The notes beneath the pieces are model-generated. The model did not search any database. It worked only from the letters and a program-made list of their open reading frames with translations, and had not been told where the DNA came from. A stretch of 64,000 nucleotides of DNA from Niastella vici (GTDB lineage Bacteria > Bacteroidota > Bacteroidia > Chitinophagales > Chitinophagaceae): the NCBI RefSeq assembly GCF_002077945.1, contig NZ_LVYD01000013.1:62001-126000 (forward strand), read 5' to 3'. The position numbers were made by a program, and so were the translations under genes. This document shows, in pieces, positions 42,497 to 51,142 of this stretch (the stretch's first letter is position 1; every line of letters begins with the position of its first letter).

Positions 42497-42893
42497 TGAT
42501 TTTACAGTAATTATAGGTAAAAATTTAAAATTAACTTACTAACGATTAATTGGCAATAACACTAAGTGGGCAGTACTTCTTAATAAAAGTCATAATCATG
42601 GCAGCCGTATATACGGCATGCGGGTAGTCAATGTAGTTTGTTGGGTCGAAAGTTCCAGGGCTAAAAGCCAGCAATCGAAATTAATAAGATGCCGGCAAGT
42701 TAATAAATTGTCTGCCAAAACCGGCTGGTTGTTTCAGCACATAAGAAATTTCGCGTAGGTTTGCACGCCGCCTCAATCCGTTTCTGCGGAAGCCGGATTT
42801 GCAGTGGCTTTCAACTGATTACTTCATTAATAATTAATTAGTCGCCCGGGTTCGCCTGTTAGGGGCTGAACCGAAAGGGTTAAAAATTTGCTT
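42497..42893. other. Intergenic region between tetR and pfkB
   Basis: About 400 bases without a gene. It contains a perfect 14-base palindrome GCCGTATATACGGC (42604-42617) and, after the -7 box, a leader that can form several stems, for example AATCC/GGATT (about 42776-42800) and GGTTC/GAACC (about 42849-42871), just before pfkB. No known riboswitch was recognised. Confidence 0.5.
42732..42763 (+). promoter_or_regulatory. pfkB promoter
   Basis: TAGGTTTG (42756-42763) matches TAnnTTTG, with TTTC 20 bases upstream (three of four bases of TTTG). Predicted leader about 120 bases. Confidence 0.5.
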
Positions 42894-43817
42894 ATGTCTT
42901 TGATCGTTGTGGGCACCATGGCCTTTGATGCTATTGAAACGCCTTTTGCCAAAATCGACCGTATTATAGGCGGATCTGCCACTTATGTAGCCTATGCGGC
43001 CAGTAATTTTATTCAGCCTATTCAGCAGATATCTATTGTCGGGTTCGATTTTCCGAAAGATGAAATGCAGGAGTTGGAAGGAAGAGGTGTAGAACTGGAA
43101 GGCGTGAAAGTAGTGCCAGACAAGAAGTCTTTCTTCTGGAGCGGCCGGTATCACCTGGATATGAACAGCCGTGATACGCTGGTGACCGATCTGAATGTAT
43201 TGCTTGATTTTAACCCGGTGGTGCCCGAAGCCTATCAAAGTGCCGAGTTCCTGATGCTGGGCAATCTCGATCCGAAGATCCAGATCAGTGTTATCAAGCA
43301 AATGAAGACCCGTCCTAAGCTCATCGTAATGGACACCATGAACTTCTGGATGGAAAGCACCATGCCCGAGCTGGAAGAGGTGTTGAAAATGGTTGATGTG
43401 CTGATGCTGAACGACAGCGAAGCCCGCCAGTTAAGTGCCCAGTTCTCCCTGGTAAAGGCTGCGAAGGAAATTATGAAAATGGGCCCCAGGTACCTGATCA
43501 TTAAAAAAGGGGAACATGGCGCCCTTTTATTCCATGGTGACCAGGTGTTCTTTGCCCCGGCCTTACCATTGGAAGATGTATTTGACCCCACAGGCGCCGG
43601 AGATACCTTTGCCGGTGGTTTTATTGGCCACATCGCCCGCACAAAAGACATTTCATTCGACAATATGAAAACCGCCATCATTGTAGGATCGGCTATGGCT
43701 TCCTTCTGCGTGGAGAAGTTTGGTCCCCAACGCCTGAAAGAAATTACCCGCGCCGATATTGATAACCGTATTCAACAGTTCGTTGACCTGGTGAACTTTG
43801 ATATTGAGTTGGTTTGA
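42894..43817 (+). CDS. PfkB family carbohydrate/nucleoside kinase
   Basis: 307 residues from the ATG at 42894. The ribokinase-like fold is shown by an N-terminal VVGTMAFDAIETPF, an early GGSATYVAYAA substrate region, and the C-terminal signature DPTGAGDTFAGGFIGHIA, which has the catalytic Asp. It phosphorylates a sugar or nucleoside using ATP; the closest visible type is an adenosine/ribokinase-like subgroup, but the substrate cannot be assigned. It is transcribed alone with a structured leader and ends at a G-C rich hairpin shared with the lamin-tail gene. Confidence 0.85.
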   Translation: MSLIVVGTMAFDAIETPFAKIDRIIGGSATYVAYAASNFIQPIQQISIVGFDFPKDEMQELEGRGVELEGVKVVPDKKSFFWSGRYHLDMNSRDTLVTDLNVLLDFNPVVPEAYQSAEFLMLGNLDPKIQISVIKQMKTRPKLIVMDTMNFWMESTMPELEEVLKMVDVLMLNDSEARQLSAQFSLVKAAKEIMKMGPRYLIIKKGEHGALLFHGDQVFFAPALPLEDVFDPTGAGDTFAGGFIGHIARTKDISFDNMKTAIIVGSAMASFCVEKFGPQRLKEITRADIDNRIQQFVDLVNFDIELV

Positions 43818-43845
43818 AGGACAAATACCGGTTCTTAAATTATAA

Positions 43846-43886
43846 ACAAGCCCTGCCCGCACCAGCCGCCGGCAGGGTTTGTGCTT
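43846..43886. terminator. Bidirectional hairpin between pfkB and the lamin-tail gene
   Basis: ACAAGCCCTGCC (43846-43857) pairs with GGCAGGGTTTGT (43871-43882) with one G-U, T-rich after it. Confidence 0.75.
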
Positions 43887-45608
43887 TTATTTTCTCGCCA
43901 GTGTTACCACCTGTTTGAACTTTCTGGTTTTGCCCTGCAGCGTAAAGACTTCGGTTAATACTATATAAATACCCATAGGTAATTGCCTGAGTTTATCGTC
44001 GAGCCCATCCCAGTTGAACTTCCCAGTCATGGCCAGGGTTGCATTGCGTACCAGTTGGCGCACCATATGACCATTAGCGTCAAAAATGCGGATGTTGGCT
44101 ACATAACCCGGTTCGGGCAATTGATAACCGATGGTGGCAAAATCATTGAACCCATCGTTATCGGGTGAAAAAATGGCCGGACTAATACCCACCGCACCTT
44201 GTAAACCGCCGTCGGCCGTTAACTGGGAATTGGGATATCCAGGAGTGCCGAAGCCAACTGTTGAAGCGGCCGATGACCAGTTTAACCTGTCGGTGGTGGG
44301 CTGGTTATAATTAAGGCGTTCCAACGCCACGCCTTCTTCATCGCTGATGAGGGCGAAATGCCAGTTATGATCATAATGCAATTCATCAATAATATTGCCC
44401 TGCAGGTTCAATAGCACCACTATGCCTTTATCATCGGGCATGGAAGGAAGGGCCGGCAATTCAATAATTAAAGAGGGATCTTTTATAAGGTATTGTTGTT
44501 GCAACCACAATTTATTCTCAGTAAGCACCCGGTATTCGCCCGGAAACAATAGCCAGGAAACAGTACTGATGGGTGTAACGGCTGTTAACTGAGCAGTAGC
44601 ATTACGGCTTGCCAGGTACAATTGTTTCAGGTCTATGATGCGATTGCTGCGGTTATAAATTTCAATGTAATCGAAGCCATCGGGTTGGGGATTGAACAGG
44701 ATCTCATTGATAACAACGGCCAGGCTATCGGCCATAACCGGCACACCGGCTTTGGTGGTGTTTAACTGGTTAATGGCATTGCCGGCACAGTCCTTTACAT
44801 TATTCACCGTTAACTCATACACGGCTTGGCGATTCAATGGTGTGGGTAGTTTCAGTATTACTTCAGTACAGGAGGGCATAACAACAGATGCCGCCAAAGG
44901 GTGCGCTATTCCGTTATTGAAAGTGTAGTTGGCAGTGGATACGGCAGAAACGCTGTCAAGCGGCTCATTGAACAGGGCCGAAATGGTAAGGCTGTCTGTT
45001 GTAGCGCTTCTGATCAGCGCCGGTGATTGATCATCTTTGTTGATAGCATCAACGGAGTTTTTCTTCCCGGGCGAACCGCCGATGGCAGCCGTACTGGCTT
45101 TCCAGTTGCTTATACCCATACAGGGATTTTTGGTGTCGATCATTTCGAGCGACCAGCCGCCGTCGCTTTTAACGGCATTCTGGTACCAGCTGTTGTTATA
45201 GCCAACCGAATGTATCAACCTGCCTTCGGCAGAATAAAGGGATATAACATCGGCATCATTATTCAGTGAAGGGAAATTGCTGACGCCAATGGTATTGCCA
45301 AATGGGGCAAATGCAGCTACGGCGGTGGTTGAACAAATAATAACAAAGCTGTCGGGTTTTAATACGAAGCTGGCCGAAATAGTAGCGGTAGTGCTGCCAT
45401 CGCTGAGTTTCCAGTTACGGATATTAAAGGCCGTTGTAGAAACATTTTTCAGTTCAATAAATTCTGTATTGGGTAGCTGAACCGGTGGCAAGGGATCGGG
45501 TAACAGTTCATCAATGACCACGTCGAAGCGGTTAGCGGTTTGGGCTATGGCACCTGTAATAAAGAACAGGCAGCAAGCCAGTAATGGCAGGCGAATAGAT
45601 GGCAGCAT
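43887..45608 (-). CDS. Lamin-tail domain secreted protein with gliding-type C-terminal domain
   Basis: 573 residues. A signal peptide (MLPSIRLPLLACCLFFITGAIAQ) precedes a lamin-tail domain (about 27-150: VVIDELLPDPLPPVQLPNTEF). A SbsA-like Ig (Big_5) module follows (about 195-285: RSATTDSLTISALFNEPLDS), then a second lamin-tail domain (about 295-450) and a C-terminal domain (about 470-573: PAIFSPDNDGFNDFATIGY, VRQLVRNATLAMTGKFNWDG) of the FlgD-like/gliding-motility-associated kind used by type IX secretion cargo. It is exported to the surface. A 9-bp hairpin abuts its start codon, which may control translation. Confidence 0.82.
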   Translation of the reverse strand: MLPSIRLPLLACCLFFITGAIAQTANRFDVVIDELLPDPLPPVQLPNTEFIELKNVSTTAFNIRNWKLSDGSTTATISASFVLKPDSFVIICSTTAVAAFAPFGNTIGVSNFPSLNNDADVISLYSAEGRLIHSVGYNNSWYQNAVKSDGGWSLEMIDTKNPCMGISNWKASTAAIGGSPGKKNSVDAINKDDQSPALIRSATTDSLTISALFNEPLDSVSAVSTANYTFNNGIAHPLAASVVMPSCTEVILKLPTPLNRQAVYELTVNNVKDCAGNAINQLNTTKAGVPVMADSLAVVINEILFNPQPDGFDYIEIYNRSNRIIDLKQLYLASRNATAQLTAVTPISTVSWLLFPGEYRVLTENKLWLQQQYLIKDPSLIIELPALPSMPDDKGIVVLLNLQGNIIDELHYDHNWHFALISDEEGVALERLNYNQPTTDRLNWSSAASTVGFGTPGYPNSQLTADGGLQGAVGISPAIFSPDNDGFNDFATIGYQLPEPGYVANIRIFDANGHMVRQLVRNATLAMTGKFNWDGLDDKLRQLPMGIYIVLTEVFTLQGKTRKFKQVVTLARK

Positions 45609-45609
45609 C

Positions 45610-45639
45610 GTAGTAATTTTTAAATTAGGTAATTACTAC
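45610..45639 (-). promoter_or_regulatory. Hairpin abutting the start of the lamin-tail gene
   Basis: GTAGTAATT (45610-45618) and AATTACTAC (45631-45639) form a 9-bp stem with a 12-base loop. In the mRNA it ends one base before the ATG (45608-45606), a position that would hinder ribosome binding. Confidence 0.5.
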
Positions 45640-45792
45640 CGAAACAGAGCCATGCTATAAGTTGCGCAAACTTATTACTAATTACAGCAATATTGAAGTC
45701 TTATCGCTTTAGGTGCTTATTAATTGATAAAAGTTAAGTGCCCTGTGCATGGCATGCAGAGCGGGGCCGCAAAAAGCGCCTGAAAAATTAAA

Positions 45793-45824
45793 TTTGCATA
45801 TAAAGCATTTGCAGATTAATTTTG
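45793..45824 (+). promoter_or_regulatory. Consensus promoter of the asd leader
   Basis: TTTG (45793-45796), 20 bases, TAATTTTG (45817-45824): a full Bacteroidota consensus. Predicted start is near 45830, only a few bases before the leader ATG at 45834. Confidence 0.7.
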
Positions 45825-45833
45825 ACCCTCGAT

Positions 45834-45896
45834 ATGCAAAACATAAAGAAGTATACAAAGGTTACCAAGACAGGCTCCATACACGGGGAAGGTTGA
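45834..45896 (+). CDS. Leader peptide of the asd attenuator (Lys/Thr/Ile rich)
   Basis: A 20-codon ORF, MQNIKKYTKVTKTGSIHGEG, holds four Lys, three Thr and two Ile codons, all amino acids made from the product of the next gene or sharing its pathway. The Thr/Lys codon cluster (45846-45872) lies inside stem arm 1. The stop (45894-45896) lies directly after arm 2 (45885-45892). It is thus arranged as in classical enterobacterial leader peptides. It is nearly leaderless. Confidence 0.6.
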   Translation: MQNIKKYTKVTKTGSIHGEG

Positions 45897-45956
45897 GGAC
45901 TACTTTGTATATCAACATATTCAGAGGCCTTCCCACAAAACGGGAAGGCTTTTTTA
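45852..45956 (+). promoter_or_regulatory. asd transcription attenuator
   Basis: Arm 1 TATACAAAG (45852-45860) can pair with CTTTGTATA (45903-45911). Arm 2 GGGAAGG (45886-45892) can pair with CCTTCCC (45928-45934), the left arm of the terminator. The terminator itself is GCCTTCCC/GGGAAGGC (45927-45934 and 45942-45949) plus seven T. A ribosome held at the Lys/Thr codons would leave arm 2 free to block the terminator; one reaching the stop would cover arm 2 and let it form. Confidence 0.7.
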
Positions 45957-46017
45957 ATTTAACGCCCTGCCTGAAAAGGGGCGTTCAACCAAAAAAACAA
46001 AACAAAAGGAGCAAAAC

Positions 46018-47028
46018 ATGAAAGTTGCGGTTGTAGGTGCCACCGGTTTAGTGGGTACCAAAATGTTACAGGTATTAGCCGAAAGGAATTTCCCGGTTAC
46101 AGAATTACTGCCAGTAGCCTCAGAAAGATCAGTAGGTAAAGAAGTGGAATTCAAAGGAAAGAAATTCAAAGTGGTTAGCATGACCGATGCTATTGCCGCA
46201 AAACCTGCTGTGGCACTGTTTTCAGCTGGTGGAAGCACTTCCCTCGAATGGGCCCCTAAATTTGCAGAAGCAGGCATTACGGTTATTGACAACTCTTCGG
46301 CCTGGCGTATGGACCCTACCAAAAAATTAGTGGTGCCTGAAGTGAACGCGCATGTACTGGGCAAGGACGATAAGATCATTGCCAACCCCAACTGTTCTAC
46401 TATTCAAATGGTGGTGGCTTTAGAGCCTTTGCATAAAAAATATAACATTACCCGTATTGTAGTTTCTACCTATCAAAGCGTTACCGGTACTGGTAAAAAA
46501 GCGGTTGACCAGCTGATGGGCGAACGCCAGAAAGCCGTACAAAATGCGAACGGCGAATATCCCATGGCGTATAAATACCCCATTGACCTGAACGTTATTC
46601 CCCAGATCGATGTTTTCCTCGACAACGGTTATACGAAAGAGGAAATGAAAATGGTGAACGAAACCAAAAAGATCATGGGTGATGATGCCATCAGGGTAAC
46701 CGCTACCACGGTTCGTATCCCGGTTATGGGCGGTCACAGTGAAAGCGTGAACGTAGAGTTCAACAAGGATTATCAATTGAATGAAGTAAAACAACTGTTG
46801 CAATCGGCCCCTGGGGTTGTATTGGTCGATGATCCTGCCAGCCAGCAATATCCCATGCCTATGGACGCGCATGAAAAAGATGAAGTGTTTGTAGGAAGAT
46901 TGCGTCGTGACGAAACGCAACCCAATACCCTCAACATGTGGATCGTAAGCGACAACCTGCGTAAAGGTGCTGCTACCAATGCGGTTCAGATCGCAGAATA
47001 CCTGATGGGTAAAGGCCTGCTGAAATAA
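46018..47028 (+). CDS. asd: Aspartate-semialdehyde dehydrogenase
   Basis: A 336-residue enzyme of the aspartate family pathway: it reduces aspartyl phosphate with NADPH to the semialdehyde used for lysine, threonine, methionine and isoleucine. Visible motifs are the N-terminal VAVVGATGLVGTKML (residues 3-17), SAGGSTSLEWAPKFAEAG, the catalytic Cys in IIANPNCSTIQMV, STYQSVTGTGKKAVDQL, and VPVMGGHSE-like sequence (IPVMGGHSESVNVEF) with the catalytic His. The upstream region has a promoter, leader peptide and terminator-type attenuator, so its expression is probably tuned to Lys/Thr supply. Cytoplasmic. Confidence 0.96.
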   Translation: MKVAVVGATGLVGTKMLQVLAERNFPVTELLPVASERSVGKEVEFKGKKFKVVSMTDAIAAKPAVALFSAGGSTSLEWAPKFAEAGITVIDNSSAWRMDPTKKLVVPEVNAHVLGKDDKIIANPNCSTIQMVVALEPLHKKYNITRIVVSTYQSVTGTGKKAVDQLMGERQKAVQNANGEYPMAYKYPIDLNVIPQIDVFLDNGYTKEEMKMVNETKKIMGDDAIRVTATTVRIPVMGGHSESVNVEFNKDYQLNEVKQLLQSAPGVVLVDDPASQQYPMPMDAHEKDEVFVGRLRRDETQPNTLNMWIVSDNLRKGAATNAVQIAEYLMGKGLLK

Positions 47029-47063
47029 TATTGAACCTGCCTGTCATTGGGCAGGTATTGAAT

Positions 47064-47104
47064 AATGATGAATGTCGGGGTGTTTTACTTCGACATTCAT
47101 CATT
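47064..47104. terminator. Bidirectional terminator between asd and the DUF2461 gene
   Basis: A perfect 14-bp stem (47064-47077 and 47091-47104), plus a smaller ACCTGCC/GGCAGGT hairpin just upstream (about 47035-47056). Confidence 0.8.
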
Positions 47105-47113
47105 TAATGTACT

Positions 47114-47788
47114 TTATTCAACATTGTCAAGCGCCCGGTTTATGAACTGTACCATGGGCTGCAGGGTCTCAAAAGCGGTAATTGTTTTTTTAACGAGGTC
47201 TTTGGCCGTGAGGTCGGCATCTTTCAACGACTGCATGGCGATCCAGCTTTTCAGTTTTAAATAATCGGCCGCGGGGTGGTCTTTATCGAAGCCTGCCGGT
47301 ACCCGGCTCAGGCTAATGTCTTCTTCTTTATACAGGTCGCCGTAAACGGTGGTGAACTTCTTCGACTGAACGATCTTTTTGAACTCATCAAAGCAATAAT
47401 CAATTTCCTGCCGCACTTTTTTCATTTCCGGAGGCATGGGCATCCAGATGCCGCCCCCAACAAAGCTTTGTCCCGGCTCGCAATGAAAGTAATAACCTGC
47501 AAAGATCGATTTACGGCCGCCGCGGTTAATGCTGGCGCCCATATTGTTCTTGTAAGGCGTTTTGTCTTTTGAGAACCGGATATCGCGGTTGATACGGAAA
47601 ACGCATTTTTTTGCTTCCTGGTCGCGTATGGTATCATCTTTCAGCCCATATTTATCGATAACAGACTGAATGAACGACTCAAAATCTTTTTTGGCATCCT
47701 CGTATTGTTTACGATGTGCATCGAACCAGGGCTTGTTATTGTTCTTGGAAAGGTCCTTAAGGAATTTTAATGTGGAGGGTTGCAACAT
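47114..47788 (-). CDS. DUF2461 (TIGR02453) family protein
   Basis: 224 residues from the ATG at 47788 (MLQPSTLKFLKDLSKNNNK); the frame extends another 32 codons upstream but those do not fit the family. The hallmark NNKPWFDAHRKQYEDAKKDFE lies at the N-terminus and RINRDIRFSKDKTPYKNN in the middle (about 74-91). SGGGIWMPMPPE-like residues (FVGGGIWMPMPPEMKK) follow. No catalytic site is established for this family. Cytoplasmic, transcribed alone. Confidence 0.85.
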   Translation of the reverse strand: MLQPSTLKFLKDLSKNNNKPWFDAHRKQYEDAKKDFESFIQSVIDKYGLKDDTIRDQEAKKCVFRINRDIRFSKDKTPYKNNMGASINRGGRKSIFAGYYFHCEPGQSFVGGGIWMPMPPEMKKVRQEIDYCFDEFKKIVQSKKFTTVYGDLYKEEDISLSRVPAGFDKDHPAADYLKLKSWIAMQSLKDADLTAKDLVKKTITAFETLQPMVQFINRALDNVE

Positions 47789-47915
47789 AGCGAATGTTTT
47801 TATCCGGGCCCGGTTAAGCCGGGAGCAATGAATTTCCGGAAGCGCAATTTCGGGCAATAATTTCAAATGTGGCGGGTAATTCACCCTTCAATAGCCCTTA
47901 ATGGAGAGGATGGGG

Positions 47916-47965
47916 CAAAAAAATAAGTGGTGTGAAAGCTAGCCTTATGCGATCACACCACTTAT
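47916..47965 (-). terminator. Intrinsic terminator after the HNH gene
   Basis: A perfect 13-bp stem (47923-47935 and 47953-47965); on the minus strand it is followed by a T-run (A-run at 47917-47923 on plus). Confidence 0.85.
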
Positions 47966-47986
47966 GTCTGCATCAATTACCGGGCA

Positions 47987-48550
47987 TTATTTTATCCTGC
48001 CCCAGTTTTCACCACTCTTAATGCGGTACATGGTCATCTCGGAGACGCCAAATTTTTCCGCTAATTTTTTGATGGTGATCTTCCGGTTCTTGTCGTTTAG
48101 GATCTTTTTAATGCCTTGAACCTGTTTCGCGTTCAGCTTCAGACCTTCGGTTCTGTTTGCCTGTACTTTTTTGTACGCAATCTTGGCCGGGCTGTGTTGC
48201 TGATGTTCGATCATTTCCTCAAGGGTTGCCCATTTCAGGTTCTTCACCGCATTGTCAAGCTTGTTGTGATTGATGTGAATCACATACTTGTTCTTCAGTG
48301 AGGGCTTTTTGAGAAATAAACGGGCAATCTCACGGTGAATGTACAGAGTACCGTTGTTGCCTGGACGATGCAGATTCAAAGTTCTGTAACCGGTAGTTAG
48401 GGAACCCTGAAGCAATTTACCGTCTTCAACAACGTCTTCTGTGTAGCTGGCTATGCGTCCCATTGAAGATAACGCATACTTTTTACGGAGGTGTTTCCAG
48501 CCTGGAAACTGCAGTGGTTTCCACACCTCATTGGGGAGTTTTTTTATCAT
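47987..48550 (-). CDS. NUMOD4/HNH-like protein with C-terminal HTH, solitary
   Basis: 187 residues from the ATG at 48550. It begins with a NUMOD4-like segment (LPNEVWKPLQFPGWKHLRKKY, SSMGRIASYTEDVVEDGKLL). An HNH core follows, KYVIHINHNKLDNAVKNLKWAT (about 100-120). The His expected to be the general base is kept, but the preceding metal-ligand residue is Ile and the usual Asp of HxD is Asn, so activity is doubtful. The C-terminus is a helix-turn-helix (ITIKKLAEKFGVSEMTMYRIKSGENW). This layout is that of free-standing homing-type endonucleases, but no intron or intein is nearby; it follows ligA by 68 bases on the same strand. It may be a cryptic mobile gene or a co-opted DNA-binding protein. 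Confidence 0.75.
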   Translation of the reverse strand: MIKKLPNEVWKPLQFPGWKHLRKKYALSSMGRIASYTEDVVEDGKLLQGSLTTGYRTLNLHRPGNNGTLYIHREIARLFLKKPSLKNKYVIHINHNKLDNAVKNLKWATLEEMIEHQQHSPAKIAYKKVQANRTEGLKLNAKQVQGIKKILNDKNRKITIKKLAEKFGVSEMTMYRIKSGENWGRIK

Positions 48551-48618
48551 CGCCTTTTCCTTTTGGCTAAAGTTACAAAAAAACAAATGTGAAATTCAAA
48601 CAATTGATAAGAATCATA

Positions 48619-50718
48619 TCAATGATGTATAAGGGACAGGAATTCGGCTTCGGTTATAATCTTGATTGAGGTTATCTTTTTGGCCTTTTCCAGCTTGCTG
48701 CCGGCCTCTTCTCCCGCTACCAGATAGTTTAAATTGGCGCTTACACTGCTTAATAGCTTGCCACCGTTAGATTCTACCATGGCCTCGGCGTCACTACGCT
48801 TGAGCGTGGGCAAGGTGCCCGTAAATAAAAACGTTTGACCGCTCAGGTTGCCTCCCGTTACCAGGTCTTTTTTGTCGTTTTTCAGCCTCAGGCCCAGCGC
48901 TGAGAGCTTTTGCAGGGTTTCAATATTGTCCAAATTTTGGAAAAACTGATGTACACTGCCAGCCACCTTGGGGCCTATATCTTCGAGGTTTTGCAGGTCT
49001 TCGATCGTATAACCCTTTAAATCTAACAAATGCTTAACAGCATGGGCAAGCGTTTTTGCGGTGGTTTCACCCACATACCTGATGCCCAGGGCATATATGA
49101 GCCGGTGTATAGGCTGCGCTTTTGACGCTTCGATGGCGGTTTGCAGGTTGGTGATGCTTTTCTTGCCAAACCCTTCTAACGTCCCTATTTTATCAAAAGG
49201 CAATTGGTATATGCCTGGTATATCTTTCAAAAAACCTAACGTATAGAACTTACGAATGTTGGCTTCACCCAGTCCCCTGATGTCCATGGCATCCTTTTGG
49301 GTGAAGTGAATGATGCGTTCTACGACCTGGGCTTCGCAATTGATGTTGCTGCAACGCCATACAGCTTCTTCCTCCGGCTTCTCGAGCTTATCGCCACATA
49401 CCGGGCAATGGGTGGGGAAATCAATTTTCTTTTCTGTTCCGTTACGAAGTTCGGGCAGGGATTTAACGATATAGGGGATCACATCGCCTGCCCGTTCAAC
49501 CAGTACGGTATCGCCGATCATGAGGTCTTTTTCTTTGATCACTTCTTCATTAAACAATGATACAGAACCTACTGTAACCCCGCCAATAGGCACAGGATCT
49601 ATCTTGGCCACAGGGGTAACCGAACCCGTACGGCCAACCTGGAACTCCACGGCCTTTAACTTGCTGGTAGCCTGACGGGCCTTGAACTTATAAGCAATGG
49701 CCCAGCGGGGGTGATGGGTGGTCATGCCCAGTTGTTCCTGCTGGTGAATATCATTGATCTTGATTACCATACCGTCGATCTCATAAGGCAGGTCGTCGCG
49801 CTGCTTTTCAAATTCATGGCAATAGGCAATAACCGCATCAATTCCTTTCAATACCTTCTTTTCCTTTATAGGGCTGCGAAAGCCGAGTTCCCATAACATT
49901 TGCAGGCAACCGCTGTGGCTATTCAGCTCATCATGCAGTTCCTTGTTGGGTAACTGGGTATAATGGCTTACCTGGTACAGGAAAGCTTCGAGGTTTCGCT
50001 TACTCACCTCCTTTGGGTCTTTGATGCGCAAAGTGCCGGCGGCTGCATTACGGGGGTTGGCCAGGGGGGGCAGATTTTGCTCGGCCAGCTGATCGTTGTA
50101 TTTTTTGAAGTTCTGTTTGCTCATTAATACTTCGCCCCTGATCTCGAGCTGTTCAAGGCCATATTTTGAAATAGCGGCCGATAATGGGATAGACCTGATC
50201 TGTTTTATATTGACAGTGATATCATCACCCTGTACGCCATTGCCGCGGGTAGCGCCGCGTGTAAGCAGGTCGTTTTCGTATATAAGGGAAATGCTGGCCC
50301 CGTCGAACTTGGGCTCAATGCAATATTCCAGCTCTTCCACTTTTGCCAGTTCTCTTGCCCGGCGGTCGAAGTCGATAAGGTCATCGGCATTATACGAGTT
50401 ATCGAGCGATAGCATGGGTACCAGGTGCGATACGGTGGGAAATGAGGAAGTAAGCTCTTTGGCCACCCGCTGCGTAGGCGAATCGGGCGTGCGCAGGGCA
50501 GGATTTTCCTTCTCCAGTTTTTCAAGCGCTTTATAGAGTTGGTCGTATTCAAAGTCGGCAATAAGCGGATCATTCAAAATATAATACCGGTGTTCGTGAA
50601 AGCGAAGCACATCCCGTAGCTGCTCAATATCTTTATCGGTTATGTGACCTTGAGAGTTCTTATCCATTAAGCCGGTAGTTACCTTTTGTAACGACTTTGT
50701 TTGGTCGGGCGAATACAT
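48619..50718 (-). CDS. ligA: NAD-dependent DNA ligase
   Basis: A 699-residue LigA of full length, essential for joining Okazaki fragments. Domains in order: Ia with HRYYILNDPLIADFEYDQL, adenylation domain with the active-site Lys in EPKFDGASISLIY, oligonucleotide-binding fold, a four-Cys zinc finger (CPVCGDKLEKPEEEAVWRC then CEAQV), helix-hairpin-helix repeats (DIRGLGEANIRKFYTLG, LEGFGKKSITNLQ, LEDIGPKVAGSVHQFF) and a C-terminal BRCT domain (FLFTGTLPTLKRSDAEAMV). Start ATG at 50718. Confidence 0.96.
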   Translation of the reverse strand: MYSPDQTKSLQKVTTGLMDKNSQGHITDKDIEQLRDVLRFHEHRYYILNDPLIADFEYDQLYKALEKLEKENPALRTPDSPTQRVAKELTSSFPTVSHLVPMLSLDNSYNADDLIDFDRRARELAKVEELEYCIEPKFDGASISLIYENDLLTRGATRGNGVQGDDITVNIKQIRSIPLSAAISKYGLEQLEIRGEVLMSKQNFKKYNDQLAEQNLPPLANPRNAAAGTLRIKDPKEVSKRNLEAFLYQVSHYTQLPNKELHDELNSHSGCLQMLWELGFRSPIKEKKVLKGIDAVIAYCHEFEKQRDDLPYEIDGMVIKINDIHQQEQLGMTTHHPRWAIAYKFKARQATSKLKAVEFQVGRTGSVTPVAKIDPVPIGGVTVGSVSLFNEEVIKEKDLMIGDTVLVERAGDVIPYIVKSLPELRNGTEKKIDFPTHCPVCGDKLEKPEEEAVWRCSNINCEAQVVERIIHFTQKDAMDIRGLGEANIRKFYTLGFLKDIPGIYQLPFDKIGTLEGFGKKSITNLQTAIEASKAQPIHRLIYALGIRYVGETTAKTLAHAVKHLLDLKGYTIEDLQNLEDIGPKVAGSVHQFFQNLDNIETLQKLSALGLRLKNDKKDLVTGGNLSGQTFLFTGTLPTLKRSDAEAMVESNGGKLLSSVSANLNYLVAGEEAGSKLEKAKKITSIKIITEAEFLSLIHH

Positions 50719-51142
50719 AATTTATAATTCTGTTTTAAGCGAAGTTAATTCAATGCCCTGTTTTAAGTGCAGGGAGGAACCGTTTAGGCTATGCCCGGAA
50801 TTGACGATTATCAATAAGTGAGCGGCCGAAAAGCGGCAAAACAGCCTGTTTTGGGCAAAAAAACACGATGGGGTGGTTCGAAAAACTGGTATAAAACTTA
50901 TTCACAGTTAATAAGTTACGGTTGTGTGAAGGGTTAAGAAAAGGGGTATGGTATTTGAAACATGTCCATTGTCAACAAGTGAAGGGAAAAAGTACAGGTG
51001 CGTTCAGTTGTGAAACAATCCCTATATCTTTAGCGTCAAATTCAAAACCGGAAAGGGCTGCCTGTATTAGGTTTGCCAGTTTGCCGGTGATGTACATTCA
51101 TTTAACCAAGTATTTCTTAACCCTGACAATCTGCTAATAGCC
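50719..51142. other. Intergenic region between ligA and the Nudix regulator
   Basis: 424 bases. A single TTATTCACA (50898-50906) matches the DnaA-box consensus TTATNCACA, but no cluster or replication genes are near. TAGGTTTG (51068-51075) is a consensus -7 box before the plus-strand gene. No ORF is supported. Confidence 0.5.

Noticed and set aside
50898..50906. DnaA-box-like TTATTCACA, possible replication origin
   Set aside because: Only one convincing box, no AT-rich unwinding region with box clusters, and no dnaA, dnaN, gidA or parAB nearby.
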